DNA of 64,000 bases from Rhodovulum sp. (lineage in GTDB: Bacteria; Pseudomonadota; Alphaproteobacteria; Rhodobacterales; Rhodobacteraceae). The DNA lies in assembly GCA_002706605.1 (NCBI GenBank), contig PALT01000034.1, positions 124,001 to 188,000 on the forward strand, in the 5' to 3' direction. Below, piece by piece: positions 16,303-24,745 of the stretch. A program made the position numbers and the translations under genes. Within the stretch, counting starts at the first letter, position 1. Every line of letters begins with the position of its first letter. The notes below the pieces were generated by a model that was not told the origin of the DNA, ran no database searches, and worked only from the letters and a program-made list of their open reading frames with translations.

Positions 16303-17070
16303 ATGTCCGAAGATATCCTGAAAATCGAACTGGATGGCCCGATTGCCATCCTGACCATGAACCGCCCCGCCAAGCGCAATGCGATGTGCGACGAGTTGCT
16401 GGAACAGATCGACGCGTTCTTTAGCAAGCCGCCCAAGGACATCAAGGCGGTGGTTCTGACGGGGACGGCGGGGCATTTCTGCTCGGGTCTTGATCTGTCC
16501 GAACATGTGGCGCGCGACGCCGAGGGCACGATGCGCCATTCGCGGGGCTGGCACGCGGTGATGGACCGTATCCAATACGGCGGTCTGCCGGTGATTTCGG
16601 CCATGTTCGGCGCGGTGATCGGTGGCGGGCTTGAAATGGCCTCGGCCACGCATGTGCGCATTGCCGAACCATCCACGATCTTTCAACTGCCCGAGGGGCG
16701 TCGCGGCATTTTCGTCGGCGGCGGTGCATCGGTGCGGGTTGGCCGGATCCTTGGGGCCGACCGGATGGTCGAAATGATGCTGACGGGGCGCAAATATTCC
16801 GCCGATGAGGGCCTGTCTCTGGGCCTGTGTCACTATAGCGTGGGTGAGGGCGAGGCTCTGAACCTCGCGCTGAAACTGGCGCACCGGATCGCGGGCAACG
16901 CACCCCTGTCGAACTATATCATGATCCAAGCGCTCAGCCGGATTGAGGACATGGCCAAGGCCGATGGTCTCTTCACCGAAAGCCTCTGCGCCGCCCTGAC
17001 CCAGACCAGCCCCGATGCGGTCGAAGGTCTGGCCGCCTTCCTTGAAAAACGCGACCCGAGTTTCCGCTGA
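16303..17070 (+). CDS. Enoyl-CoA hydratase/crotonase family protein
   Basis: 255 residues. Oxyanion-hole segments HFCSGLDLSE (about 58-67) and GAVIGGGLEMASA (103-115) are clear. Both acidic residues expected for hydration are kept: Glu111 in GGGLE and Glu131 in LPEG. It should hydrate an enoyl-CoA. The HSRGWHAVMDRIQYGG region and the IFVGGGASVRVGRILG stretch place it in a subgroup apart from fatty-acid FadB-like hydratases. Possible substrates include aryl-propenoyl-CoA or the sulfur compound handled by DmdD; neither can be decided from sequence. The stop overlaps the MarR start (1 bp). Confidence 0.85.
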   Translation: MSEDILKIELDGPIAILTMNRPAKRNAMCDELLEQIDAFFSKPPKDIKAVVLTGTAGHFCSGLDLSEHVARDAEGTMRHSRGWHAVMDRIQYGGLPVISAMFGAVIGGGLEMASATHVRIAEPSTIFQLPEGRRGIFVGGGASVRVGRILGADRMVEMMLTGRKYSADEGLSLGLCHYSVGEGEALNLALKLAHRIAGNAPLSNYIMIQALSRIEDMAKADGLFTESLCAALTQTSPDAVEGLAAFLEKRDPSFR

Positions 17071-17543
17071 TGACCCGCGCTGCAAAAGCTGATCCGCACA
17101 CCGATCCCGATCACGTCAGCGACCACACGCTGCGCGATCTGGCGGGGTATAACCTGCGCCGGACGTCCCAGATCGTGCAGGCCGATTTGGCCAAAACGCT
17201 GGAACCTCTAGGCTTGCGGATGATCACCTTTGCGGCGCTGGTTCTGATTGTGGACAACGCTGGTGTGCGGCAAACGCGGTTGGCAAATGCCTTGGCGATT
17301 GAGCGTTCAAACCTTGTTCTGATCGTGGATGATCTGGAACAACGCGGGTTGATCCAGCGGACACAGGTGCCGACGGACCGACGTGCCTATGCCTTGGTCC
17401 CAACCGATGCTGGCCGTGATATGTATGCGCGTGCATTGAACGCCGTTCATGCGCATGAGGCCGCTCTGCTGAACAACTTTGAAGCGTCCGAAATCGCGAC
17501 GCTGATCTCTTTGTTGAAACGGGTCGAGGCGCCCCGCGCCTGA
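17070..17543 (+). CDS. MarR family transcriptional regulator
   Basis: 157 residues with a winged helix: TRLANALAIERSNLVLIVDD is the recognition region and QVPTDRRAYALVPTDAG is the wing. MarR proteins of catabolic operons commonly release DNA on binding a pathway CoA-thioester or aromatic acid. It is embedded between the crotonase and acyl-CoA dehydrogenase genes and overlaps the former by one base. Two GTTA-N7-TAAC palindromes upstream (near 13415 and 15491) are its likely targets, which would make it autoregulated. Confidence 0.88.
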   Translation: MTRAAKADPHTDPDHVSDHTLRDLAGYNLRRTSQIVQADLAKTLEPLGLRMITFAALVLIVDNAGVRQTRLANALAIERSNLVLIVDDLEQRGLIQRTQVPTDRRAYALVPTDAGRDMYARALNAVHAHEAALLNNFEASEIATLISLLKRVEAPRA

Positions 17544-17573
17544 CCACAGACACCCAATGTCGAGGACTGTGCG

Positions 17574-19166
17574 ATGATCCCTTTTGCTGCCCCTCTGGAT
17601 GATATTCTGTTTTCGCTGGATGCGGTTGGCGCGTCCGATCTGCCCGATTACGACCGCGATTTGACGGCCGAGCTGGGCGGGTTTTTCGCCCAGTTTGCCG
17701 AAGGTGAACTGGCCCCGATCAACATGTCCGGCGATGAGCAGGGCGCGCGCTTGATCGACGGTCGGGTGAAAATGCCAGATGGGTTCGGGGCCGCCTATAC
17801 CGCCTATGCCGAGCAAGGCTGGCAGGGTCTGTGCGCGCCCGAAGAATTCGGCGGGCAAGAGCAAAACGGCTTGATCGGCGCAGTGACCAGTGAGATTTTC
17901 ATCGGCGCGAACCATTCCTTGCAGATGGTGGTCGGCCTTGTGCCGGGCGCGATCCGCACGATCTTGAACTTCGGCACGCCCGAGCAACAGGCGCGCTATA
18001 TCCCCGCGCTGGTCGAGGGGCGCGCGATTTCCACCATGGCCCTGACCGAGGCGGGCGCGGGGTCCGATTTGTCGCGCATCCGGTGTCGCGCGGTCGAGGG
18101 CGACAATAGTGGCTGGACGATCAGTGGCGAAAAGATTTTCATCTCGGGCGGCGATCAAGACCTGAGCGAGGAGATCCTGCACCTCGTTCTTGCGCGGACC
18201 TCGGATGACGGGGTGAAGGGGCTGTCGCTGTTTGCCTGCCCGTCGCATTTGCCCGATGGGACGCGCAACCCCATCACGATCACGCGGATTGAGGAAAAGA
18301 TGGGCCTGCATGCCTCGCCCACCTGCCAGATGGCGTTTGACGGGGCGCATGCGGAATTGCTGGGCAAGCCGGGGCAGGGGTTGGCGGCGATGTTCACCAT
18401 GATGAACCACGCGCGCCTGGACGTGTCTCTACAGGGTGTGGCCCACGCGGCCCGCGCGACACAGATTGCCCGCGCCTATGCGGCGGACCGCACCCAAGGG
18501 CGTACCGAAGCAGGTGACGCGACGCTGGATCAGCACCCCGATGTGATCCGGATGCTGGACGAGATGGATGCGCTGGCCCTGTCCGCACGGGCGGTCGCGC
18601 ATTTCGCGATGGTGAACCTTGAACGCGGGGACCAGAATGATCTGGTCGATTTCCTGACGCCGGTGGCCAAGGTGTTCTGCACCGAATCCGGCCTGCGCGC
18701 GGCGGACACCGGCATTCAGGTGCTGGGCGGCTATGGCTATCTGACGGAATACGGCGTGTCGCAGGTCTGGCGCGATGCGCGGATCACCGCGATCTATGAG
18801 GGCGCGAACGGGATTCACGCGCTGGCCACCGCAACGCGGGGCGTGAATTACGGCGCGGGCGCGGACCGGTTTGCCGAGGTGTTGACCGATATGCTGGGCG
18901 AGAGCTCGATCGTGTCGGATTGGATCGCTGCACGCGATGTCCTGCGGGCGGAAAAGCGGGCCGCGCCGGAATTGGCCCATGATTTCATGCAGATGACGGC
19001 ATGGGCATTGACCCTTGGCCTGTGGGGGCGTCTGTCGGCGGCGGGCGAAACATCCCATGCGCCCGACCGGATTGCCCGCCTGTCCCGACTGGTGGCGATC
19101 CGGTTCGCGCCGGAATTCACCGCCGCGCGGGACCGGTTCAACGCCACACGCGCCATGGCCGCCTAA
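17574..19166 (+). CDS. Acyl-CoA dehydrogenase, DmdC-like subfamily
   Basis: 530 residues. The long form of the family is recognised by the N-terminal PFAAPLDDILFSLDAVG, the flavin and substrate region MALTEAGAGSDLSRIRCRAV, EEKMGLHASPTC, and the catalytic base Glu409 in IYEGANGIHAL. This layout is that of long acyl-CoA dehydrogenases that include methylmercaptopropionyl-CoA dehydrogenase (DmdC) and several FadE-like enzymes of about 590 residues. Here the C-terminal domain is about 60 residues shorter. It introduces a C2-C3 double bond, feeding the crotonase and SDR encoded upstream. CoA ligase and thiolase genes are not adjacent. A terminator follows. Confidence 0.85.
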   Translation: MIPFAAPLDDILFSLDAVGASDLPDYDRDLTAELGGFFAQFAEGELAPINMSGDEQGARLIDGRVKMPDGFGAAYTAYAEQGWQGLCAPEEFGGQEQNGLIGAVTSEIFIGANHSLQMVVGLVPGAIRTILNFGTPEQQARYIPALVEGRAISTMALTEAGAGSDLSRIRCRAVEGDNSGWTISGEKIFISGGDQDLSEEILHLVLARTSDDGVKGLSLFACPSHLPDGTRNPITITRIEEKMGLHASPTCQMAFDGAHAELLGKPGQGLAAMFTMMNHARLDVSLQGVAHAARATQIARAYAADRTQGRTEAGDATLDQHPDVIRMLDEMDALALSARAVAHFAMVNLERGDQNDLVDFLTPVAKVFCTESGLRAADTGIQVLGGYGYLTEYGVSQVWRDARITAIYEGANGIHALATATRGVNYGAGADRFAEVLTDMLGESSIVSDWIAARDVLRAEKRAAPELAHDFMQMTAWALTLGLWGRLSAAGETSHAPDRIARLSRLVAIRFAPEFTAARDRFNATRAMAA

Positions 19167-19183
19167 GACCGGTTATCAAAAAC

Positions 19184-19212
19184 AAAACGCGCCCGATTGA
19201 GGCGCGTTTTTT
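19184..19212 (+). terminator. Terminator after acyl-CoA dehydrogenase gene
   Basis: A perfect 10-bp stem AAAACGCGCC/GGCGCGTTTT with a 7-nt loop is followed by more T. The A-rich left arm means it could also act on the minus strand, ending the convergent aldo/keto reductase transcript. The 190 bp between here and 19405 contain no gene; a 13-bp palindrome TTAGAA-A-TTCTAA is at 19375-19387. Confidence 0.88.
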
Positions 19213-19404
19213 GATGTCGGGATGCGGTGCGGCCCGCCTCGGTAAACCTGTCGTTCTGCCATCCCAATCCATGCAAGTCCTCCCTCCTGCAAAGATCGGG
19301 GTCCAAAGCGGGCCGCGCCCCGTGACCCTAGTGCGCCGAGTTGTCACAGGCAACGCGATTCTTAAGCTTTTCGATTAGAAATTCTAAACAATCGCCCAAG
19401 TAAA

Positions 19405-20400
19405 TCAGCAATATTGCTCGGGCCCGTTCCATTGGGCGGGGCCATAGCGATCACCGGACGCCCAACCCACGGGCAAAGCGGTCTCAATCGCCTCCAGATC
19501 CGAGGTGGACAGGGTCTTTTCCGTGCCCTGTAGCATCTCGTTCAGGTGCTCAACCGACCGTGTGCCGGGGATGGCGATGACGTTATCGCCACGCGACAGA
19601 ACCCATGCGATGGCCAGGCCTGCGGTGCTGATCCCCATGTCGCGAGCCAAGGATTGCAGCAATTCCATACGCTTAAGGTTGTCCTGATAGGCGCGTCCGG
19701 TGAAGCGCGGGTTGTCGCGCAGAAAGACGGAGGCCGCGATCCGTTCGGCCGACGGCGGCGTGTCGGTCAGCAATCCGCGCCCCACGGGGGAAAACGCGAC
19801 CATCGCCGTGCGGGTTTCCGCACAGTTTTGCACAAGACCCAGATCGGGCGCGCGTGTGGACAGGGAATATTCGTTCTGAACGGCGGCCACGGGATGGACG
19901 GCCTGTGCGCGGCGCAAACTGCTGGGCGCGATTTCGGAATAGCCAAACGACTTGATCTTCCCCTTTTTCATCAGGCCGATCAGGGTCTCGCTGACCTCTT
20001 CAATCTCAAACCGCGGATCGCGGCGGTGGATGTAGAACAGATCCACACAGTCTAGGCCAAGGCGGGTCAGGCTCTGGTCCAACTCGGCCTCCAGATGTTC
20101 GGGCGAGTTGTCAAAGGTCCGGTTCCCGTCTGCGTCCGAGGTGATCGAGGCCTTGGTCGCGATGAAAAACGGGTTCTCGCCCCCCCGATTGGCCAGCCAT
20201 TCGCCGATCACCGTCTCCGACACACCCCGCCCATAGATATTGGCGGTGTCGATGTGGGTGATGCCGGCGTCAACCGCGCGGTCGAGAATGGCAAAGGATT
20301 GTTCTTTGGTGGTCGGGCCGTACATGTCGCTAAAGGACATCGCACCGATCCCGAGGGCCGATACAAACGGGCCGTCCGGCCCCATTTGGCGGTTTTGCAT
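19405..20400 (-). CDS. Aldo/keto reductase
   Basis: 331 residues, TIM-barrel NADPH-dependent reductase. Visible landmarks are DTANIYGRGVSETVIGEWL (catalytic Asp and Tyr), FFIATKASI (catalytic Lys), DLFYIHRRDP (catalytic His), and IPGTRSVEHLNEM near the C-terminus, which contacts NADPH. It resembles the YakC/AKR13-type oxidoreductases acting on small aldehydes or ketones. It stands alone, convergent with the acyl-CoA dehydrogenase gene and 66 bp downstream of the truA stop on the same strand. Confidence 0.9.
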   Translation of the reverse strand: MQNRQMGPDGPFVSALGIGAMSFSDMYGPTTKEQSFAILDRAVDAGITHIDTANIYGRGVSETVIGEWLANRGGENPFFIATKASITSDADGNRTFDNSPEHLEAELDQSLTRLGLDCVDLFYIHRRDPRFEIEEVSETLIGLMKKGKIKSFGYSEIAPSSLRRAQAVHPVAAVQNEYSLSTRAPDLGLVQNCAETRTAMVAFSPVGRGLLTDTPPSAERIAASVFLRDNPRFTGRAYQDNLKRMELLQSLARDMGISTAGLAIAWVLSRGDNVIAIPGTRSVEHLNEMLQGTEKTLSTSDLEAIETALPVGWASGDRYGPAQWNGPEQYC

Positions 20401-20466
20401 ATGCGCGCTCTTTCCTGTTGGTCTGGGACCAATCTGTGCTGCGCGCGCGAAATGCGCAACCGTGTG

Positions 20467-21237
20467 TCAGCGCACAAACGGGTCTGTGGGATAGCCGACA
20501 CCGGCCAGATACAGGCCCTGCGGCGGGCAAACCGGACCACAGGCGGCGCGATCACAGGCCTCAAGCGCCTGTTTCACCTGATCGGGGTCCCACGCGCCCG
20601 CGCCCACCCGTTCAAGGGTGCCGACAAAGCTGCGGACCTGATTGTGCAGGAAACTGCGGGCACGGATGTAGAATTGGTACTCGCGCCCATGGGGCGTGTT
20701 CAGGGCGGTGATCGTGATCTCATCCACCGTTTTGACGGGCGATTTGGCCTGACACATCGACGCGCGGAACGTGGTGAAATCATGCAGCCCGATCAGATGG
20801 GCCGCGCCTGCGCGCATCGCCTCGACGTCCAGATCGTGCATCACCTGCCAGACCTTGCCGCGCTCATGCGTCATGGGGGCGCGCCGCGTCACAAGGCGAA
20901 AGATATACTGACGCTCAACCGCCGAAAACCGTGCGTGGAAATCGTCCTCCACCCGCACGCAATCGACAATCGCCACAGGGTCGGGCTTTAGGTGATGGTT
21001 CAACGCCTCGGACAAACGAAACGGGTCCCAGTCCTTGGCCATATCGCAATGGGCCACCTGACCCAGACCATGCACGCCCGCATCCGTCCGCCCCGCCGCG
21101 CCGATACTGGGCACATCGCGTTCCAGCCGCGACAGGGCCCGTTCCACCGCGCCCTGAACCGTCGGCAGATTGTCCTGACGTTGCCAGCCCGCGAACGGGC
21201 CGCCGTCGTATTCGATTTTCAATGCATATCGCGCCAT
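20467..21237 (-). CDS. truA: tRNA pseudouridine(38-40) synthase TruA
   Basis: 256 residues from the ATG at 21237; a GTG two codons earlier is the other possible start. The catalytic aspartate lies in [36 protein letters not shown] at the N-terminus and [14 protein letters not shown] near residue 195 are standard TruA blocks. The enzyme modifies uridines 38-40 of the anticodon arm of many tRNAs. It is divergent from the YcjX gene; the 95-bp gap has a small hairpin but no clear operator. Confidence 0.95.
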   Translation of the reverse strand: MARYALKIEYDGGPFAGWQRQDNLPTVQGAVERALSRLERDVPSIGAAGRTDAGVHGLGQVAHCDMAKDWDPFRLSEALNHHLKPDPVAIVDCVRVEDDFHARFSAVERQYIFRLVTRRAPMTHERGKVWQVMHDLDVEAMRAGAAHLIGLHDFTTFRASMCQAKSPVKTVDEITITALNTPHGREYQFYIRARSFLHNQVRSFVGTLERVGAGAWDPDQVKQALEACDRAACGPVCPPQGLYLAGVGYPTDPFVR

Positions 21238-21332
21238 GGGCACGGGTTAGCGTGCCACGCGCGGCTTGGCAATTGTTTGGCATCTGGCGCGGGCGGGCGA
21301 TCGTTCCTATCTTGGTGGGGTCAAGCAAAGGG

Positions 21333-22757
21333 ATGACAGTGCGCATTACAGATATCGCCGATGGTGTAACCCGTCAGGTTGAGCGTTTGGGGGACACGGT
21401 TTCCGAGACCCTGTTCGAGCCCGTGATCCGGTTGGGCGTCACCGGTCTGTCGCGGGCTGGGAAAACGGTGTTCATCACCTCGTTGGTGGCGAACCTGTTG
21501 GATCGTGGGCGTATGGGGCAATTGTCGGGCGCCAGTACCGGCACAATCCAGAGCGCGTTTTTGCGCCCCCAGCCCGACGATACCGTGCCCCGTTTTGACT
21601 ATGAAACCCACCTTGGCGCGCTGGCGGGGGACCATCCCGAATGGCCGTCCAGCACACGCTCGGTGTCGCAACTGCGCCTGTCGTTTCGGGTCCAGCCGCG
21701 CGGGATGCTCTCGGCCCTGTCGGGGCCACGCACGGTGCATCTGGATATCGTGGATTATCCCGGCGAATGGCTGCTTGATGTGGGGTTGATGGATCTGTCC
21801 TATGCCGATTGGGCCGCGCAGACCCTGTCGCGCCTACCCGCACGACCCGACAGTGACGCCTATCTGGATCTGCTGTCGCGAACCGACCCGAATGCCGATT
21901 TTGATGAGGTCACGGCGAAATCGCTGGCCCATACATTTGCCGCCCATCTGGGTGCCGCGCGCGCGGCCGGTATGGCCGATTGCACGCCGGGCCGGTTCCT
22001 ATTGCCCGGTGATCTGGCGGGGTCGCCCGTTCTGACCTTTGCGCCGCTGCCCCGTCCCGACCGGCCCGCGCGCGGGTCCCTATGGCGCGAATGCGAACGC
22101 CGGTTTGAGGCGTATAAACGCGAGGTCGTCAAACCGTTCTTTCGCGATCATTTCGCCCGCATCAACCGCCAGATCGTTCTGGTCGACGTTCTGGACGCGC
22201 TACATGCAGGGCCCCCTGCGGTTGAGGAATTGCGCCGCGCAATGGCCGGTATCCTGTCCGCGTTCCGTCCGGGCAAGGACCGGTGGCTGTCGCGTCTGAT
22301 CACGGGGCAAAAGGTCGACCGCATTCTGTTTGCCGCGACCAAGGCGGACCATCTGCATCATTCCCAACACGCCCGCCTGACCGCTATCACCGAGGCCTTG
22401 GTGCGCGATGCCCGCGACCGCGCCGATTTTTCCGGTGCGCGGACATCGGCCATGGCCATCGCCGCCCTGCGCGCCACGGTTGAGGATCAGAAAACCCACG
22501 GCGGACAGGTCTATGATTGCGTCCGTGGTCGGGTCGAGGGGGCGGAGAAATTCGTGACCTTTTACGCGGGCGACCTGCCCACCGATCCGGCCCGCATCCT
22601 GACCCCCGCGCGTCAGGGACAGGACGGGTGGCTGAACGCCGATTATGCCAATATGCATTTCGCGCCGCCGCATCTGGACTTGGAGCCCGGTGATGGTCCG
22701 CCGCATATCCGTCTGGACCGCGCGGCCCAGTTTTTGTTTGGGGATGATCTGACATGA
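21333..22757 (+). CDS. YcjX family GTP-binding protein
   Basis: 474 residues from the ATG at 21333 with AAAGGG just upstream; the open frame runs further up but antisense to truA. A P-loop GLSRAGKT at 38-45 and blocks DIVDYPGEWLLDVGLMD and LFAATKADHLHHSQH (NKxD-like) identify the YcjX/DUF463 family, stress-associated nucleotide-binding proteins linked to the phage-shock response in enterobacteria. No PspA homologue is near. The stop overlaps the next gene by 4 bp; ycjX-ycjF pairing is a known conserved linkage. Confidence 0.88.
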   Translation: MTVRITDIADGVTRQVERLGDTVSETLFEPVIRLGVTGLSRAGKTVFITSLVANLLDRGRMGQLSGASTGTIQSAFLRPQPDDTVPRFDYETHLGALAGDHPEWPSSTRSVSQLRLSFRVQPRGMLSALSGPRTVHLDIVDYPGEWLLDVGLMDLSYADWAAQTLSRLPARPDSDAYLDLLSRTDPNADFDEVTAKSLAHTFAAHLGAARAAGMADCTPGRFLLPGDLAGSPVLTFAPLPRPDRPARGSLWRECERRFEAYKREVVKPFFRDHFARINRQIVLVDVLDALHAGPPAVEELRRAMAGILSAFRPGKDRWLSRLITGQKVDRILFAATKADHLHHSQHARLTAITEALVRDARDRADFSGARTSAMAIAALRATVEDQKTHGGQVYDCVRGRVEGAEKFVTFYAGDLPTDPARILTPARQGQDGWLNADYANMHFAPPHLDLEPGDGPPHIRLDRAAQFLFGDDLT

Positions 22758-23770
22758 GCGACCCGATGAACCGCCCAGCCCGCGGTCCGATGGTGTTTGA
22801 GGACACGGATGACACGCCCGCGCTGACCCCCGTCACCGCCCCACCCGTGCCCGAGGGCGACACCCCCACCGGCACCGCGATGCAGGGCGCGGCGGTGATG
22901 GCCGCGCGTCCCGTGTCGCGTGGGATATCGTGGATCGGGGCGGCGGCGGTGTCGTTGCTGGGCATGATCGTATCGGTGGCGATCTGGGATTTCGTGACCG
23001 GATTGCTGGCGCGCAACGTGATCCTTGGCTGGGTCGCGGTGGGGTTGGTTGTGGTCGTGGGGCTTGGGGTTCTGCGCTGGGTCGCGGTGGAACTGGGCGC
23101 CTTTGCGCGGCTGCGCCGATTGGATGATCTGCAACATCAGGCGGTGACGGCCCGCGCGGCGGATGACCTGAAACAGGCGCGCGATTTCGCCGTGGGGATT
23201 GAGCGTCTTTATCGTGATCGCGCCGATGTCGAATGGGACCGCGCGCGCCTGTCCGCGCGGATGGCCGAGGTGGTCGACACCGAAACCCTGCTGGATTTGG
23301 TCGAGCGCGAGGTGATCGCGCCGCTAGATGCCCGCGCCGTGGCCGAGGTTGAGGCCGCCGCGCGTCAGGTGGCCAGTGTGACGGCGTTGGTCCCGCTGGC
23401 CCTTGCCGATCTGGCGGCGGCGCTGATCGGCAATATCCGCATGATCCGCCGCATCGGAGAGGTCTACGGTGGGCGATCGGGCACCTTGGGCAGTTGGCGC
23501 CTGACGCGCTCGGTCTTTGCGCATCTGGTGGCGACGGGGGCGATTGCGGTGGGCGATGATCTAATCGGGTCGGTCGCGGGCGGCGGGGTATTGTCCAAGC
23601 TGTCCCGCCGGTTCGGTGAGGGCGTCGTTAACGGTGCCCTGACCGCGCGTGTCGGTCTGGCCGCGATCGAGGTCTGCCGCCCCATGCCCTACGGCACAGG
23701 CAAAAAACCATCGGTCAGCGCGGTCGTCGCCCGCGCCCTAAAGGGGTTGTTTCAGACCGCCAAAGGTTAG
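22754..23770 (+). CDS. TIGR01620/DUF697 (YcjF-like) membrane protein
   Basis: 338 residues. A charged N-terminal tail is followed by two hydrophobic helices (about residues 56-80 and 88-112), then a DUF697-like C-terminal half: VAEVEAAARQVASVTALVPL, then RMIRRIGEVYGGRSG. YcjF-like proteins are inner-membrane partners of YcjX. It overlaps ycjX by 4 bp at its start and the convergent haemoglobin gene by 4 bp at its end. The biochemical role is unknown. Confidence 0.85.
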   Translation: MSDPMNRPARGPMVFEDTDDTPALTPVTAPPVPEGDTPTGTAMQGAAVMAARPVSRGISWIGAAAVSLLGMIVSVAIWDFVTGLLARNVILGWVAVGLVVVVGLGVLRWVAVELGAFARLRRLDDLQHQAVTARAADDLKQARDFAVGIERLYRDRADVEWDRARLSARMAEVVDTETLLDLVEREVIAPLDARAVAEVEAAARQVASVTALVPLALADLAAALIGNIRMIRRIGEVYGGRSGTLGSWRLTRSVFAHLVATGAIAVGDDLIGSVAGGGVLSKLSRRFGEGVVNGALTARVGLAAIEVCRPMPYGTGKKPSVSAVVARALKGLFQTAKG

Positions 23771-24174
23771 GTCAGTTTCGGAATGCCACCGGGCAGGGTT
23801 CCGCGATCCACAACGCCCGCGCGCAAACTGCGCCCGATGCGGTGGGCCAGTTCCGACCACGCCGCCGCCTGATCCGGCCGCAGCTCCAACGTCAGGATCT
23901 TGTCAAACAGGTCCAGCCAGATCGAAAACATCCCCGGTTTGACGTTGCCCGCGTCCTGATGTGCGGTCATCGGATTCCCGTCATAGGACTTTTCGTGCAG
24001 GATCGCGTTGGCCCAGAAATTGGCGACCTTGACCTCATGCGCGTCCCAATCCGTGACATGGGCCGCGAAAATGGGGCCAAGTCCCGGATGCTCCCGCACC
24101 ACCGCATAAAACGCCGCCACAACCCGTTCGATGTCGGGGCGGGTGATGTCAAATTTGGGCGGGATCGGGGGCAT
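23767..24174 (-). CDS. Group III truncated haemoglobin
   Basis: 135 residues. FDITRPDIERVVAAFYAVVR is the N-terminal helix. GPIFAAHVTDWDAHEVKVANFWANAIL carries the B/E-helix residues of group III (ctb-type) globins, and the proximal histidine is expected in PMTAHQ / FSIWLDLFDKIL context. These small haem proteins are connected to nitric oxide or oxygen handling in microaerobic bacteria. It is a single gene, convergent with the YcjF-like gene (4-bp overlap) and 72 bp from the MerR gene stop. Confidence 0.88.
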   Translation of the reverse strand: MPPIPPKFDITRPDIERVVAAFYAVVREHPGLGPIFAAHVTDWDAHEVKVANFWANAILHEKSYDGNPMTAHQDAGNVKPGMFSIWLDLFDKILTLELRPDQAAAWSELAHRIGRSLRAGVVDRGTLPGGIPKLT

Positions 24175-24246
24175 GGCGGGGTCTCGTTCTGAAGTGCGCC
24201 GACCTTAGCCCCCCGTCGCGGGGGCGAAAAGGGCCATTTCGCCGCG

Positions 24247-24678
24247 TCAGGGCGCGCTGCGTTTCGCGGACGGTTTGTCCCGTCGCGCCCAGCGTCCCGA
24301 GGCCGCCATCATGCGTTGAAACGTCGGGCAGTCCAGATGCGACGGCGCGGGACAGTCCGCCACGTGGCGCAGCGTATCGCGTAGCTTGCGCAGGTCGGCG
24401 ATCTGACGGTCGATCTCGTCCGCGCGCGCATGCAGCGTGTCGCGGTCCACCTGTGGCGCCCCGTTTGCGGGCAGCATCTGCGCCATGTCGGTCAGGGAAA
24501 ATCCCGCCGTTTGGCCCAGCGAGATCAGGCGCAACTGCGCGACCACCTCGGGCAGGAATTGCCGCCGCAGCCCCTTGCGTCCCGCCGAGGCGATCAGGCC
24601 GATATCGTCGTAATAGCGCAAGGTCGAGGCGGGCAGACCCGTCTGTTTCGCGACCTCCGATATATCCAGTAATGCCAT
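24247..24678 (-). CDS. MerR family transcriptional regulator
   Basis: 143 residues from the ATG at 24678, where the family N-terminus ALLDISEVAKQTGLPASTLRYY starts. The longer frame would read through its own operator. The winged-helix domain is followed by a dimerisation helix and a C-terminal tail with HVADCPAPSHLDCPTFQRMM, a His/Cys-rich end common in this subgroup. It is divergent from an MFS exporter, with a MerR-type promoter between them. A GAGG ribosome-binding motif in the operator lies 7-8 bases before the ATG. Confidence 0.88.
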   Translation of the reverse strand: MALLDISEVAKQTGLPASTLRYYDDIGLIASAGRKGLRRQFLPEVVAQLRLISLGQTAGFSLTDMAQMLPANGAPQVDRDTLHARADEIDRQIADLRKLRDTLRHVADCPAPSHLDCPTFQRMMAASGRWARRDKPSAKRSAP

Positions 24679-24680
24679 GG

Positions 24681-24711
24681 TTGACCTCAAGTTGACTTGA
24701 ATTCGTATCGT
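24681..24711 (+). promoter_or_regulatory. MerR-type promoter and operator for MFS gene
   Basis: The -35 TTGACC (24681-24686) and -10 TATCGT (24706-24711) are separated by exactly 19 bp, the over-long spacing typical of MerR-activated promoters. The spacer holds a perfect 14-bp palindrome TCAAGT-TG-ACTTGA (24687-24700), much like SoxR-type boxes. It sits 2 bp from the regulator start codon, so the regulator would also repress itself. Confidence 0.75.
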
Positions 24712-24745
24712 GCCCGCCAGTTGTGATTCTGACAAGGAGAGTGGG

